DNA of 64,000 bases. Origin: Daphnia pulex (lineage: Eukaryota; Arthropoda; Branchiopoda; Diplostraca; Daphniidae). The DNA lies in contig NC_060021.1 in assembly GCF_021134715.1 (NCBI RefSeq), positions 2,170,001 to 2,234,000 on the forward strand. The letters are read 5' to 3'. This document shows, piece by piece, positions 44,937 to 56,600 of the stretch; the first letter of the stretch is position 1, and each line of letters starts with the position of its first letter. The notes below the pieces were generated by a model that was not told the DNA's origin, ran no database searches, and saw only the letters and a program-made list of their open reading frames with translations. Both the position numbers and the translations under genes were made by a program.

Positions 44937-46808
44937 ATGGGTTTTATGAAGTTTTTGAAGCGAGTTTTCAATGGAGGTCGGATTCCGAAGGAGAAGAGGA
45001 GGTCGCCCAAAATCGTCTTGATATCTTCTCGGCAAATGATCGACGAAGAATTTATTTCCCGACGTAAGGAGTTTCCATCGGTGGATCCAATTGCCGCGAC
45101 TACTGAAGATGTTAATGTTCCATTACCAAAAGAATGCAAAAATCTTCAGACTCCCGTTTTGCAACACAGTGATGAGTCGGACACTAGCGAAGAAAAAAGC
45201 ACCGAAGATCAAGAAGTCGACCAAAGTGATTTAAACCGAAGACCAGCCGCCGTTCCAGCAGAGGCCAGCAGAGCGGTTCATCCCATTCAAGATCTTTCCG
45301 GTGATGGCGACGCTGCTGCCTTGTTGGCCAAGTATCAATCCGAAAAGGCGAACATCACTTTGGAAAGAAAACACCTGATGAACCAAGTGATGAAGCTCCA
45401 GGACGATTTGAGCAAAAGCAAAGAAGATTTCGTGCTTTTGGCCGCCCTTTATCTTACATCGAAGGAAACGTTTGAGTTGGAGACGCACATCCACGAGGAG
45501 GAGATGACCGATTTGAATAATGAACTTCTCGACTGCAGAATGAAAATTTCTCAAATGGAACTTGAGGCGCAGCAGAGTCGAATCGTTTCGTCTTCTATAG
45601 CCACCACGCCCGTTGGAACCCAAACCGAAGTCACTGATGAGGACAACACTACAGCGATGACTGAGTTCACCCACATCCATCCTGCTGAACCAGTTGCTCC
45701 TCTGCTCTCCGTAGAACTGTCCGTCCACGACGTTGCTGATTCACCCACGTCATCCTTGGTGATCAGCAAAGGTGTCGCAGCGGACGTTGATTGTCTACAA
45801 CTTACTCCAGATAATTTGTTCTACGATCTTTCAAATAATCCAGCGGAATTGAGAAGAAAAGTGACCCGGGGGCCAATCCGCAAAGCAATAACGGATGGGA
45901 GATATGAAGAACGGAAAGAACATATGATGAATCAACTCTGGTTAGAGAACAGACTTCTCCAAGTTGAGACAGAGCGGGATTGGATTATCGAAGAGAAACA
46001 GAGCCTTGAAAATACAGTTGCAGAGAAAGCACAGTTAGTCATTCAGTATGTATCACAACTGAACAGTGAATATGAAGCGCTATCCGGCTACCTTGAGAGC
46101 GAGACAGAGCGTGCCGATACAGCCGTAAAGCAAGCCGAAGAAGAAAACGCTCTTCGTATACAAGATCAAGAACGATTCCGACGTCTGCGGCTGGATCATG
46201 AAAATATCTCATATGAATTAAAATCTTCACAAATTGATCTCGAAGAGAGCCAATCAATTATTACTGACCTTCGGCTACAAATTGAACATCTTCGTCTTTC
46301 TACTTACCAAGCATCGGTTTTCGATTCCGACTTTATTACTCCTATTTCGGTCGTTCCTTCGCCTGTTGAACGAATAGATGTAAATCCACCGGAAAGCTTA
46401 TTCATCATCCGCGACGAAGTTGTCAAAACTCATCTGGGACACACGGTCCAACTGACGAACATCGAATCGGCCCATTTTGGTCGCATCCTGGGTAGGGGAG
46501 GTCACAATGTAAACAAGCTAAAAGAAAAGTACAGCGTGAACATCAACGTATCGAGTCCTATAGATACGCCAGACCAGATCAGAGTGGTGATATCGTCAGG
46601 AAGCGCCATCGATCGCAACTCTGCTGCCGAAGAAATAATAGAAGATCTACCCGTTGATGTCGCAGTTTTCTTTCGAGCCAGTCGAAATGTGAAGATACGA
46701 GCCCGGAACTCTTGTCCGTTTGTTACAGTTCAGGACATAGGACAAGGAAACTTTCTCCTATCGGGAAAATTGCGAGAGTGTCGAAAAGTGTACGAGGAAT
46801 TGAATTGA
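44937..46808 (+). CDS. Coiled-coil protein with C-terminal KH domain, single exon
   Basis: An uninterrupted 623-residue frame starts at ATG 44937 (MGFMKFLKRV). A basic N-terminus is followed by an acidic, serine-rich stretch, and then heptad-rich coiled coils at about residues 130-215 and 300-460 (LERKHLMNQVMKLQDDLSK, LQVETERDWIIEEKQSLEN). Residues about 480-620 contain a KH-type RNA-binding domain with the GxxG loop in RILGRGGHNVNKLKEKY and an extended partner segment (VAVFFRASRNVKIRARNS). No named orthologue is recognised. The gene has no introns, unlike its neighbours, and its 3' end is duplicated at 69-640, so it may belong to a lineage-specific family. AATAAA lies at 47108-47113. Confidence 0.8.
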   Translation: MGFMKFLKRVFNGGRIPKEKRRSPKIVLISSRQMIDEEFISRRKEFPSVDPIAATTEDVNVPLPKECKNLQTPVLQHSDESDTSEEKSTEDQEVDQSDLNRRPAAVPAEASRAVHPIQDLSGDGDAAALLAKYQSEKANITLERKHLMNQVMKLQDDLSKSKEDFVLLAALYLTSKETFELETHIHEEEMTDLNNELLDCRMKISQMELEAQQSRIVSSSIATTPVGTQTEVTDEDNTTAMTEFTHIHPAEPVAPLLSVELSVHDVADSPTSSLVISKGVAADVDCLQLTPDNLFYDLSNNPAELRRKVTRGPIRKAITDGRYEERKEHMMNQLWLENRLLQVETERDWIIEEKQSLENTVAEKAQLVIQYVSQLNSEYEALSGYLESETERADTAVKQAEEENALRIQDQERFRRLRLDHENISYELKSSQIDLEESQSIITDLRLQIEHLRLSTYQASVFDSDFITPISVVPSPVERIDVNPPESLFIIRDEVVKTHLGHTVQLTNIESAHFGRILGRGGHNVNKLKEKYSVNINVSSPIDTPDQIRVVISSGSAIDRNSAAEEIIEDLPVDVAVFFRASRNVKIRARNSCPFVTVQDIGQGNFLLSGKLRECRKVYEELN

Positions 46809-47115
46809 AGTTTTTTTTTGTTTTTTTTTTGCCTGGTAATGAATGTCTATGTCATGTGTAACTCTAAACTTGTGATGATGCTCCCTCATTGTGACAATCC
46901 AAAGGGATTTTGGTCGATGAACCCGTCAAAGAAGTTGTTGTCGCTGTTGGGGGATGGTCCTGGCCACCTCCATGTCAGTGGCTCAATTTACTTTGACGGG
47001 GGATTTTATCCTTAAATGAGTCGATCACAGTTCTGGCGGTGCGTTGCCAATGGGGATAGCTGAGCAAGTTTGGAGTCGTTTAAAATTTCTTTTCTTATCT
47101 CAATATAAATAAATG
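46809..47115 (+). other. 3' UTR of the KH gene, conserved in the duplicate copy
   Basis: The region from the stop codon to AATAAA is shared with 290-601 at high identity. It contains an open frame of 65 codons (46818-47015) whose counterpart in the other copy is also open (297-506) and encodes nearly the same C-terminal residues (LLSLLGDGPGHLHVSGSIYF). A translated product is possible but unproven. Confidence 0.6.
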
Positions 47116-47119
47116 GATT

Positions 47120-48577
47120 TCATCCCACAATTACTATTAGTTTTTTTCAAAATTATTAAATGTCATACTATCTACGTTTTACTTTATTCAAATATATTAA
47201 CACACAGCTTTTGAATTGATCTATAAACGCTGCAATACATTAATTGCAATAGCAGCAATAGCATAGCAATAGCAATAGCAGGTCTTACTCTGTAAATTTT
47301 AAATTTCAAAGAGGTTTTATGTAGACTTAAAAGCGCTTAGAGGAATAAGAGTTGTCAAGTAATATTCAGAAATCATTTGATACTAATCAATTTAGTGAAA
47401 TGAAATCACTAATAAGAAACTGTGATTTTTGAAAATTCGATGTTAATAAATCCGCGTGGAAGGACTGTTTAGCTGTTTATACATTTAACGGCTCATTGTG
47501 CAAGTTTGTATACACTTTAATTGACAGGATTACCTAAATATGCAGCAGAAATTATACTATGTCAATAAAATAAGGGACGTGAAATTTTCAATTTAACCGC
47601 GTAATAGCATTACTTGTAGATCCAACAGTCCTAAAATGTAATAGAGCAAAGTTTCCATTTGATAAAGAATCAGCAACAGAGTCACTACAGCGGAACATAT
47701 GGTGGGGACAGAATTCTGTTCAGGTTGGTTTCGTGCTGCTGGGCGGTGGGCAACCTGTTTAGGTTTCGCGGTTGCCAACTTCCGTAATGGTATGCGTATA
47801 TATTGAGAACACTCATAACCTTGAAACATCTACGTACCGATTCGTATACATGGTCGACGACTGTTTACAATTCTATATTTTCCATCTGTTGTATCTGAGT
47901 GAAACCGTAAAATATTTCAATAAAACACGATTATTTGTATTTCAGCAGCTGCTGGCTGTAAGTAGGCTGGGTGCTATTTATTTCAAGTTTGAACGACAAG
48001 TAAAAGGCCATCATTCTAAGATACACGATAAAAAAGCTTTATTCGCTTCCCGTATAATCAGCCACGATCAGCAATGAGGTCTATCTGTTGCTGCTATACG
48101 TGAGAGCCACAACAAACCCTTTTTGTATTATTTTCTTTTAGTTGCGTACTGCATCGTAACGATTTTTATCACTTTTAAAGTAGGCATTTGGTGGTAGGCT
48201 TTATTGTTTGCCTTTATAGTATTGATATCTTTTCAATCTTTTTTTTTTCATTGCAAATTCACTTGATGCAGTAGTTTAGCGCGGAAAGTTTGTATTTTTA
48301 CCGCTATTTCGCTTGTATTGGTATGCCGTAAAAAATGAGTATTTTACGTTAAATTTCTGTCAAGCAAAAATATTTTAAAGAAAAGCAGGAAGAAAATCAA
48401 TGATTTCGCAGTTGGTAAACGCCTTGGCTCGGAGCAAGGTCTTTTGACAATTCTAAAAAGTTGCTCCGGTTTTCATGTTTTAGGGTGTGGTCAAGGTCCA
48501 CTAAAGGACTGGGCAAAATGATTGTTGACTTACCTGACTGCGTTGATCACCTTGTGACTATCAATCGGATAGCCGAG
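47120..48577. other. Intergenic
   Basis: Includes a short CAATAG-type simple repeat at about 47242-47281. No gene recognised up to the TATA box of the cuticle gene. Confidence 0.4.
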
Positions 48578-48585
48578 TATAAAAG
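48578..48585 (+). promoter_or_regulatory. TATA box of the cuticle protein gene
   Basis: TATAAAAG lies 74 bp before the ATG at 48652. A transcription start would be expected near 48608, which fits the short 5' leader usual for cuticle genes. Confidence 0.75.
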
Positions 48586-48651
48586 AATTGACTGGCAGTC
48601 CACCATTAGCATCCACACAGAGCTCTTCTTTCAACCCTCACGAGAACTACA

Positions 48652-49367
48652 ATGAAGTCCACGGTAATAACAGTTAAACATTTTATTTTCCCCTTCAAAT
48701 AAACATAACATTTTTAAAACAATTTATTTGGGGTTTTGTTCTTATGCAGATTGCTTGCCTGTTGGTGTTGGCTGTTGCCGCCCAAGCTCAGTATTTCGGA
48801 TACGGTGCCGTGCCCGCTGCCGTTCCCGCTGCTGCTTATCCCGTCGCCTACGGCTACCCTTCTTTCTCCGCCACCCAGTACCACGCCCAGGACGAGCTCG
48901 GCCAGGCCAGCTTCGGCTACGCTCACCCCGGACAGGCCGCCACTAACCTCCGTGACGGTTTCGGCAACCAGGTCGGCAGCTACGCTTACTTCAACCCAGA
49001 AGGCAAGGAAGTCCGTGTCTCCTACACCGCCGACTCCCGAGGCTTCCGCGTCCTGTCCAACAATTTGCCCGTCGCTCCCGTCGATAATTCGGTAGCGCCC
49101 GTCCAAGTCCAAGACACACCCGAAGTCGCCAAGGCCAAGGCCGATCACGCTGCCCTTGTCGCCGCTGCCAAGGCCGCCCCAGTCCGCGCTAGACGCCAAG
49201 CTCATCCATTCCCCGCCCATGTTGGTGTTGATCAAATCGGCGGTGCCCATCCCGGCCCTGCTCATGTTGGTGCCGGCCAGATTGGTGGTGCCCATCCCGG
49301 CCCTGCTCATGTCGGTGCTGGCCAACGTGGTGGAGCCCACCCTTGCCCAGCTTTCGTCGCTTGTTAA
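48652..49367 (+). CDS. Cuticular protein with R&R chitin-binding domain
   Basis: Exon 1 (48652-48663) encodes only MKST and exon 2 (48750-49367) the rest, the classic arthropod cuticle-gene layout with an intron inside the signal peptide. The protein has 209 residues. A signal peptide (IACLLVLAVAAQA) is followed by an alanine-, proline- and tyrosine-rich part. The R&R chitin-binding motif comes next (GSYAYFNPEGKEVRVSYTAD, then GFRVLSNNLP), closest to the RR-1 (soft cuticle) form. A basic RARRQ site follows, then a C-terminal tail of three near-repeats of about 16 residues built on GGAHPGPAHVGAGQ. It is secreted and should bind chitin in the exoskeleton. AATAAA is at 49404-49409. Intact. Confidence 0.93.
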
Positions 49368-49409
49368 GAAATGTACAGATATAGTTCGTCTTTTTGTTTG
49401 CCAAATAAA

Positions 49410-50505
49410 AGTTTTTTTTTTGAAATTTCCCTGTGTTATTATTCATAATATACGGTACGGTATGACAAAATCAGCCAGAAAATCTATACGAATCAAATCA
49501 CAAAAATGTGTACATAATAACAGAGATTTATAAAAGAAAAGAAGAAGAACTAGGACCACATGTGCTGTTGGAACAATCAAAGGAAATCGGTAATCGCTAT
49601 TAGCTTTTACTGTATACTGATGCGTGCAAGAATTAAGCGTTTCGTAAAGTTGATTGAGTTGTCGGACGCCCTTTTGTTGTATAGCTACATTTGGGAACAA
49701 ATCCGTTGCAATGATCCGGTCATCCGTCCTTTTTTTTCAATGCTGCTCGTCATATTAGTATTATTTTCCGTCCAGCAATCATTTTATTTCGGGCTGCTGG
49801 ATTTGAAATCGGTTATTTTTTAACTATGGATTCTGTGGCTTTCACACCTCAACAAATAAAATTTTTCGAATGAGATGTATAATCAAGATCTTGATCCTTC
49901 TGCTATTTAAAGTAAAATCCCAGCAGACGGCATGTCGCGGTCTTTTACATCTTCCCGCGCACTAGAATAGCGATGCGGCGAATGCAATGAAATCAATAAC
50001 AAATAACCCAATTTACGACCCGGTGGATTTTACTTCTGCCATTAATCTTACACGAATAAACCTCTATGGAAACATTTAAACTGTTTCACATCCAAAGGGA
50101 AAATGTTTAGGCGTAAAAGCGTTGGAATTATAAACGTACACAAGTGTAACTAACAGAACGCTCGGTCGACTCCCGTTTTTCTGTTACTTTCCCTTTCTAC
50201 AAGACAATCTCTAACGTCGACTACTAGATCTCGCTTCCGCTATACTCCATCTCATACCAGAGGAGGCTGCTATTTGAATCTGCCGCCAACTCGCCCCATC
50301 TCTGCCGCCAACTCGCCCCACCCCTTTCCCCCTTTTACTATCCCCTTTCCCTTTTCGCTATATTAACTTTAGGCGTACTTTTATCTTTTATGACACTATA
50401 TAAATATTTTTTCCTTTTTCCTTCAACACTTTTCAATAACAAACTCCCTTTTCGTTCGTCGCCGCTCTGGCCATGTCTTAACGTGTCTGCTCACGTTTCT
50501 CTATA
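49410..50505. other. Intergenic
   Basis: Contains a direct duplication of CTGCCGCCAACTCGCCCCA at about 50280-50320. No gene recognised. Confidence 0.4.
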
Positions 50506-51335
50506 GGGGAGAGTGGGGCGACTGGCTCAATTTTTTTTTTCTCTTAGCTCCCATTCCCTTATTTTCCAACGTATTTAGATCCACCAAATCTTAAAAGATA
50601 GAGAATTCTTCCTGCTTTAAATGGTGATTTTTTCAATCCGATCTAAATAAATTAAGACTAGGTTATTGCCGATTAAAAAAAAAAAAAAAAAGCAAACCCG
50701 CCCCAGATACGGGGTAACTTGCTCACACCGCCAGGGTGTCTCGGCCCCTATATTACTTACGGAAAAACCGTTGACTGACAGTAGAAACTTAAAATTAAAA
50801 AAATAAACCAATAATGCAACCCACCAACGCAATATCAATGAAAAAGCTTAAATAAGTATGGTAGTTGACTAAAAACACGAAAAAAGACGAACACAAATAA
50901 TTTTACTGCTTTCATATGCAATTTTATGTAAGCCAAAAAGCCCCGACGCTGTGTGGCCGATGCGCCCCCAACAAAGGGGTCTTAGTATATTATTGAATAT
51001 CTCTTATTTAAACTATTGTAAATATAAAACAAACTAAACAGGCTTAAAGAGGAGATAATGTAGAGTATTTTCCATATCTTTTTATAATTTTAAAGTAATC
51101 GGGAAAGCCGATACTTGATTCGAAAGTCAAAGTAGGACGACCCAATTTTAAGACGAAAAATTTATTTTACCTTTCATTCCTCAACCGTTCGTCGTACTAC
51201 CATGAAATTTTGTTTTAAGATGCGCATTAGTAACATCTACATCTCCTGATTTTTTGAATATTTTATTGCAAATCTAACATATCAAGAAATCAATTGAGCC
51301 TACCGACCCGAACGCCTGATCGCCCCACTCTCCCC
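50506..51335. mobile_element. MITE with GGGGAGAGTGGGGCGA inverted ends
   Basis: The left end GGGGAGAGTGGGGCGA (50506) is exactly complementary to the right end (to 51335) and each side is flanked by TA. The 830-bp body is AT-rich, has no transposase, and carries scattered GGGGCG and CGCCCC motifs and an A tract (about 50677-50692). The TA duplication is shared by Tc1/mariner and some other superfamilies; the family is not assigned. Confidence 0.82.
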
Positions 51336-52974
51336 TACTATCCTCTCTAGGCCTAAACATGTCTGCTCCCTATACTTCCTCTCTAGGCCTATGCTAACCG
51401 TGCAGCCAGATTTAGTATAAAAACTGTATGTAAATGTTATTCTGGACTGCATTCTCCTACGGCATTCACACTACCATTGTGTTCCAGTCGCACTCTCCTT
51501 TTTGGTATTGTATTAGTTATATTTTCCCTTGTGCTCAGTGCCTGTTATTTAAGATAATAAGTGCCATTTCCAACTGTACCTCGAAACTTGCCGTTTCTCG
51601 ACAAGCCTAACCGCTCAGCCCGCTACCACATTTTATCCATACAAGTAGTATTGTCTCACTTATTTATCGTCCCACTATTTAATATTATTAGTTCACCTTA
51701 TTGTATGATCTGTCCGTTATCAATACATTGTTTAGCCTTAATTATTCCCGTTGGTCTTAGACACTTCACTTTGACATTGTGAGTAAAGTCGCCTCATAGT
51801 ATTTAAGTTCTTTGTATCGGTGACACAGTGATTCCGTTGTGTCGACCTTTACACAAGTGTTCAACACATCGCGTTCAACAAATGTGATCATTTGCATCAA
51901 CTCAGGGGGAAAATATTTGGCAAGGTGGAAGGATGGGGCGTGGACGTTCTATGTAAGTAAACACATCACTGGCTTTCTTAATAGAATGAAATGTTTCCTA
52001 TTCATTTTGCGGTTAATCCGTTCGTCGAAATTTCTATTACCACCCAATAGCCCGTGTCCAGCAATATAGCGTCCGCCATGCAACAAAAGAGAAGCTGCAT
52101 GCGATAGAGGAAAACAAACTCAGCAGGGTATTACTCACACACATAAGATAGAAAAGCAAGCTTATCAGCTCGCCGCGAAGGGATAGTCGTAAGCCAGTTG
52201 AAAACTGTCTTAAATGACAAATTCAGGGCCTATTGTTAAGTCGGACTTATTCACAATTCAAACTTTTCTTCAGAATTTTTTGTTTTAAAACGGGATTTTT
52301 CCGTCACAGTTAATATCCTTGCAAGTTATTTACGTTTAGTTTGCTCAACTCATATTTTCCAATTTTTACAAATAAAGTTCAATAATTGAATTTAAAAATA
52401 CCCATCTTTTAGTCAAATAACTGTAAAACATAAATGCAAATCTGGTTGTTGCGTCATGGTTGGGACATCAAAGATTGCGTCATCACGACGATGCTATGGA
52501 CATCTGGTGGTGAGTTATTTTGACCTGCAACCGCCAGATGTCACTAGTCGTTAATCAGTTATTTTAACAGTTTTTCATTAATTACGGGGGAACTAATTAA
52601 GTAAATGGAATTATTTTTGTTCTGTCGCACCGCAGATTTTTTGTGTAATTTTTAAGACCAAAAAGTCCGAAATCTGTCGTAAAACGCCCGAGCTATGGAG
52701 CGGGACATACATACATACAAAGTGACATGGCTTTTTTTTTCTGCGTATGCGGTTATTAGCTTCGCCCTTCGGGCTCGCAATAATAGGTTTTCTTAATGGA
52801 TGTAACGTTTCACACGACTGGTTTTTCGTCTATTCAGTCCTTATTTCGCTTTTTATATTATTGCATCGTCGTACCCAAGCAACCCATCCGATGTCGTAAA
52901 ATTCCAGTAATGTCTGGTATATAGTACACGTAACAGACTATTTTTAGGCGCATCTTAAGTAACAAAATGCACAG
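51336..52974. other. Intergenic, possible repeat remnants
   Basis: TCTCTAGGCCTA occurs twice (about 51344 and 51382). At about 52706-52790 an ATAC simple repeat is followed by a small hairpin TTCGCCCTTCGGGCTCGCAA, which looks like the end of a dispersed repeat. No coding sequence was seen. Confidence 0.4.
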
Positions 52975-53304
52975 TGTTGTAATCTACTCGAATAAGGAAA
53001 CACGCGACACACAAAATAGGGGTGCTTACACGAGTATATTCTACTTACACGAAACACGATACCGCGAGTGAGCCAGGTGTTTAAGCCAAAGCTCTCTCTC
53101 AACTTGCTTACGACAGTAAGTCTTACAGAGACGCACTCGTCTCAACTACTACACTAGATCTTCTGACTGCCCTTTCGTGTGCCGGCCGTCACATGACAGT
53201 CGCGCCCACTGGCGGTCACAATTACAAGGGCCCTCAGGGCACCCATACAATACAGAAAGGGGCTCATAGGTGGAGTAAGGAGACGGACTGGGCCGTCTGC
53301 AACA
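52975..53304 (-). repeat. Gypsy 3' LTR
   Basis: 330 bp, TG...CA termini in element orientation (TGTTGCAGAC to GATTACAACA). A purine tract AGGAAGGGCCGAA lies directly upstream in element orientation and is a good polypurine tract. Confidence 0.95.
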
Positions 53305-53617
53305 TTCGGCCCTTCCTGACTCGATTTGACTATATACAAGGGAAACAAACAACATCAACAAAACAATAAAACTTAGCATGACGAGCGCAAACTTTGCAAC
53401 TTGTCAAATCGAAACTACACTTGAGACAAAAAAACAAAAATAAATAAATAAGAGGGGACTTAAACTAATCCTTTCCTTTCCCTGATTCTATCCAACCCAA
53501 AAAAAAACTTAAGATGGGAAGGGATAAAAGATAAAGAAAGTAAACTGGACAAAACGTACTCAAAACAAACTAGCGAAAAATAGTCGTTGACAAGGGGAGG
53601 AGGGAGATATACACAAA

Positions 53618-56600
53618 TCATACAACGAAATTCTTCATCCAGCCCGGACGAACTACTTTTCTTCCGGCTCTCGTTGTCGTTGGAGGAGGTGGCGCCACGA
53701 CTTCATTCGGCGGATCGATTGTTGAACTAGCGGGTTGAATAGATTCTTGGGATGTAACTGACGCTTCTTTTTCAGCTGCTTGCTGGACAAAGCTGTCATC
53801 TTGCTCGTCCGGCATCCGATCATCCGGTTCGTCTGGCCAATCGTCCCATTCAGGATCTTCTCTCGGGTGGAATTTACGTATTTGGACGACATGCGCGTTG
53901 AAACGACGTAACTTCTTCTTTTTTCGCCGGGCCGGCAGGTCTTCAACCAAATATGTAGTCGGGCACACCTTTTTAACGACTTGATAAGGACCAACGTACT
54001 TTGGTAATAACTTCTTAGTTTTGCCTTTCTTCTTCAACTTCCTACGAACGAGCACCAACTCTCCAGGGCAGAGATCTTTCACTACTCTGCGTCGAAGATC
54101 CACCAGGCGCTTCACTTTCTCTTGTTTTTTCACTATCTTCAATCGGGCCGCCTCTCTCAGCTCCTTGACTCGAGACAGAAAGACGTCGAATGATTCTGGT
54201 CGTTCTTCTGGCCACGGAAACTCGTTCTCTAGGGCAGTGAAGGGCAAGCGGCCATACACCAACTGGAACGGCGATATCTCGGTTGTACTTTGCCTTGCCG
54301 TGTTGATGGCGAAGATTGCTGCTGGCAAATGGCGATCCCAGTCATCATGGTCAGTATTGACATAGGCAGCTAGCGCAAGGGTCATCGTCCGGTTGACTCG
54401 CTCAACGAGTCCAGATGTTTGCGGATGCTCTGCGGTTGCAAAAACGTGCTGGGTCTTCCACTCGTTCACTTTCTCTTCCATCAGGTGGGAGGAAAAGGCA
54501 GTTCCTTGATCACTGATCATTCGCGTTGTTCCACCATGGCGAAAGTTGATTTGGTCTCTCACAAAGTCCACAACCAATGCTGTTGACGTGTCGGCCACTG
54601 CGGCTGCTTCGACATACTTCGTTAGGTAGTCGATAGCCATAATAATGTGTTTCTTGCCTTCCGACGTTGCCTTAAATGGCCCGAGATGATCCATGCCGAC
54701 GGTGTGAAATGGTCGATCTGGCGGTGGTATGGGCTGGAGTTGACCAGCGGGTAATCCGGGGATACATTTATGAAATTGGCAATAATTACAAGACATAACA
54801 TATTTACGGACACTTGACCGAAACTTCGGCCACCAATAACGTTCCGACACTCTTGCAATTGTTTTGTCTATTCCCATATGGCTAGAGGAGGGGTCATCAT
54901 GAGAAAACTCTATTATCTTTCTCCTTAAAATTGACGGGACACAAAGCAAAAATTTACGCCCTTGGGTGGGATTTTTCCTATACAAAATTTTCCCGTGAAT
55001 TTTAAACTGTTCTGCAATTTTACCCGGTACTTTTGAATTAAGACAGGTGATAATGGGACGCAATTGGCTATCCAGCTGCTGTTGGAATGCCAATTCTGTA
55101 TTATTCATGCCCACAGGCCATCTACTGTCAAGTACACAAACTACATGTCCGATCGCGGAGCCACTGGTTCCAATACAGGATTCATCAGGGTTTCGCGATA
55201 GGGCATCAGCCACCAAATTATTAACTCCTTTTATGTGGCGAATTTCAAAATCGTACTCTTGCAAAGCCAAAATCCATCTGGCGAACTTGCCAGTAACCTC
55301 TTTTTTAGACCATAGCCATCGAACTGCTGAGCTATCTGTACAGACAGAAAATCGTCTACCATACACATACGAACGTAGTTTTTTAATGCCCATACAATTG
55401 CCAAACACTCTAGTTCATTAGCATGATACTTGCTTTCCGCGTCTGTAAGTTTTCGGCTGATGAACGCGACTGGACGTGGTCCATCACCGGCATCTTGCAT
55501 TAAAACGGCCCCAAGGCCTACCAGGCTGGCGTCTGTTTGTACAACTACATCGATGTTTTGGTCAAAGTGCGCCAGCACAGGGGAAGACACCAAGCGGTTA
55601 GTCAACGCAGCTTTTGCCGATTCTTGGGCTTCCGTCCAGCTCCATACGGAATTCTTTTTCAGGAGCTTGTGCAGCGGATGTGCTATTGTAGCGAAATCTG
55701 GAACGAAACGACGATAAAAAGATGCGAGGCCTAAAAAGGCTCTCAACGTTTTAACGTTATTAATTTTAAAATTAACAAGAGCACTAATTTTTTTCAGAGT
55801 CTGGCCGGATTCCGTACTCATCGATGGTGTGACCTAAATGAAAAATTCTGTTTGTCGCAAAAATACATTTAGACACGTTTAAAGTTAATCCGGCTTCCAC
55901 CAAAGCCATTAGCACACACTCAAGTCTTTTCTGATGTTCGTCGAACGTTCTCCCAAAAATTAACACATCGTCTAAATAAACAAGACACATTTGCCATTTC
56001 AGGCGAGCTAACACTCGATCCATCAACCGTTGAAAAGTGGACGGTGCATTATTCAGTCCAAACGGCAAACGAACAAACTCATACAATCCATCTGGAGTGA
56101 CAAACGCTGTTTTACACGTATCAGCGGAGGCAACGGGCACCTGCCAATAGCCACTCATTAAGTCTAAACTCGAAAAATATTTCGCACCAGCAAGACGATC
56201 AAAAACGTCATCCAATCGGGGTAAAGGGTAAACGTCTCTTTTTGTCACTGCGTTTAAACGTCTAAAGTCGATGCAGAACCTAAAGTCACCCGATTTCTTT
56301 TTAACCAACACTACCGGTGCTGCCCACGGACTAAATGACGGACGAATGATACCTTGTTTCAGCATATCGGCGACTTTTTCGATTATGATCCTTCGTTCCA
56401 TAGCTGACACGCGATACGGGACGCAGCTGATTGGTTGAGCGTCGCTAGTGTCGATGAAATGCTCCGCCATGTTTGTAAATCCAAGTTCGCCATCTGATGA
56501 GGGGAAACATCGAAGATATTTGCTCAAGAGCTCGAAAACGGCACTCCTCTCTTCTTCCGACAAATTTTTGCCTACGCGGGCGTCCATCAGGGTCTTCAGC

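Noticed and set aside
45231-45728. Minus-strand frame of 165 codons within the KH gene
   Set aside because: Antisense shadow of a long single-exon gene; no motif.
48714-49340. Minus-strand frame of 208 codons opposite the cuticle gene
   Set aside because: Mirror of the low-complexity coding repeat; the plus-strand protein has signal peptide, R&R motif and TATA box.
52706-52790. Helitron 3' end suggested by a small hairpin
   Set aside because: The hairpin is present, but the diagnostic CTRR terminus after it is not.
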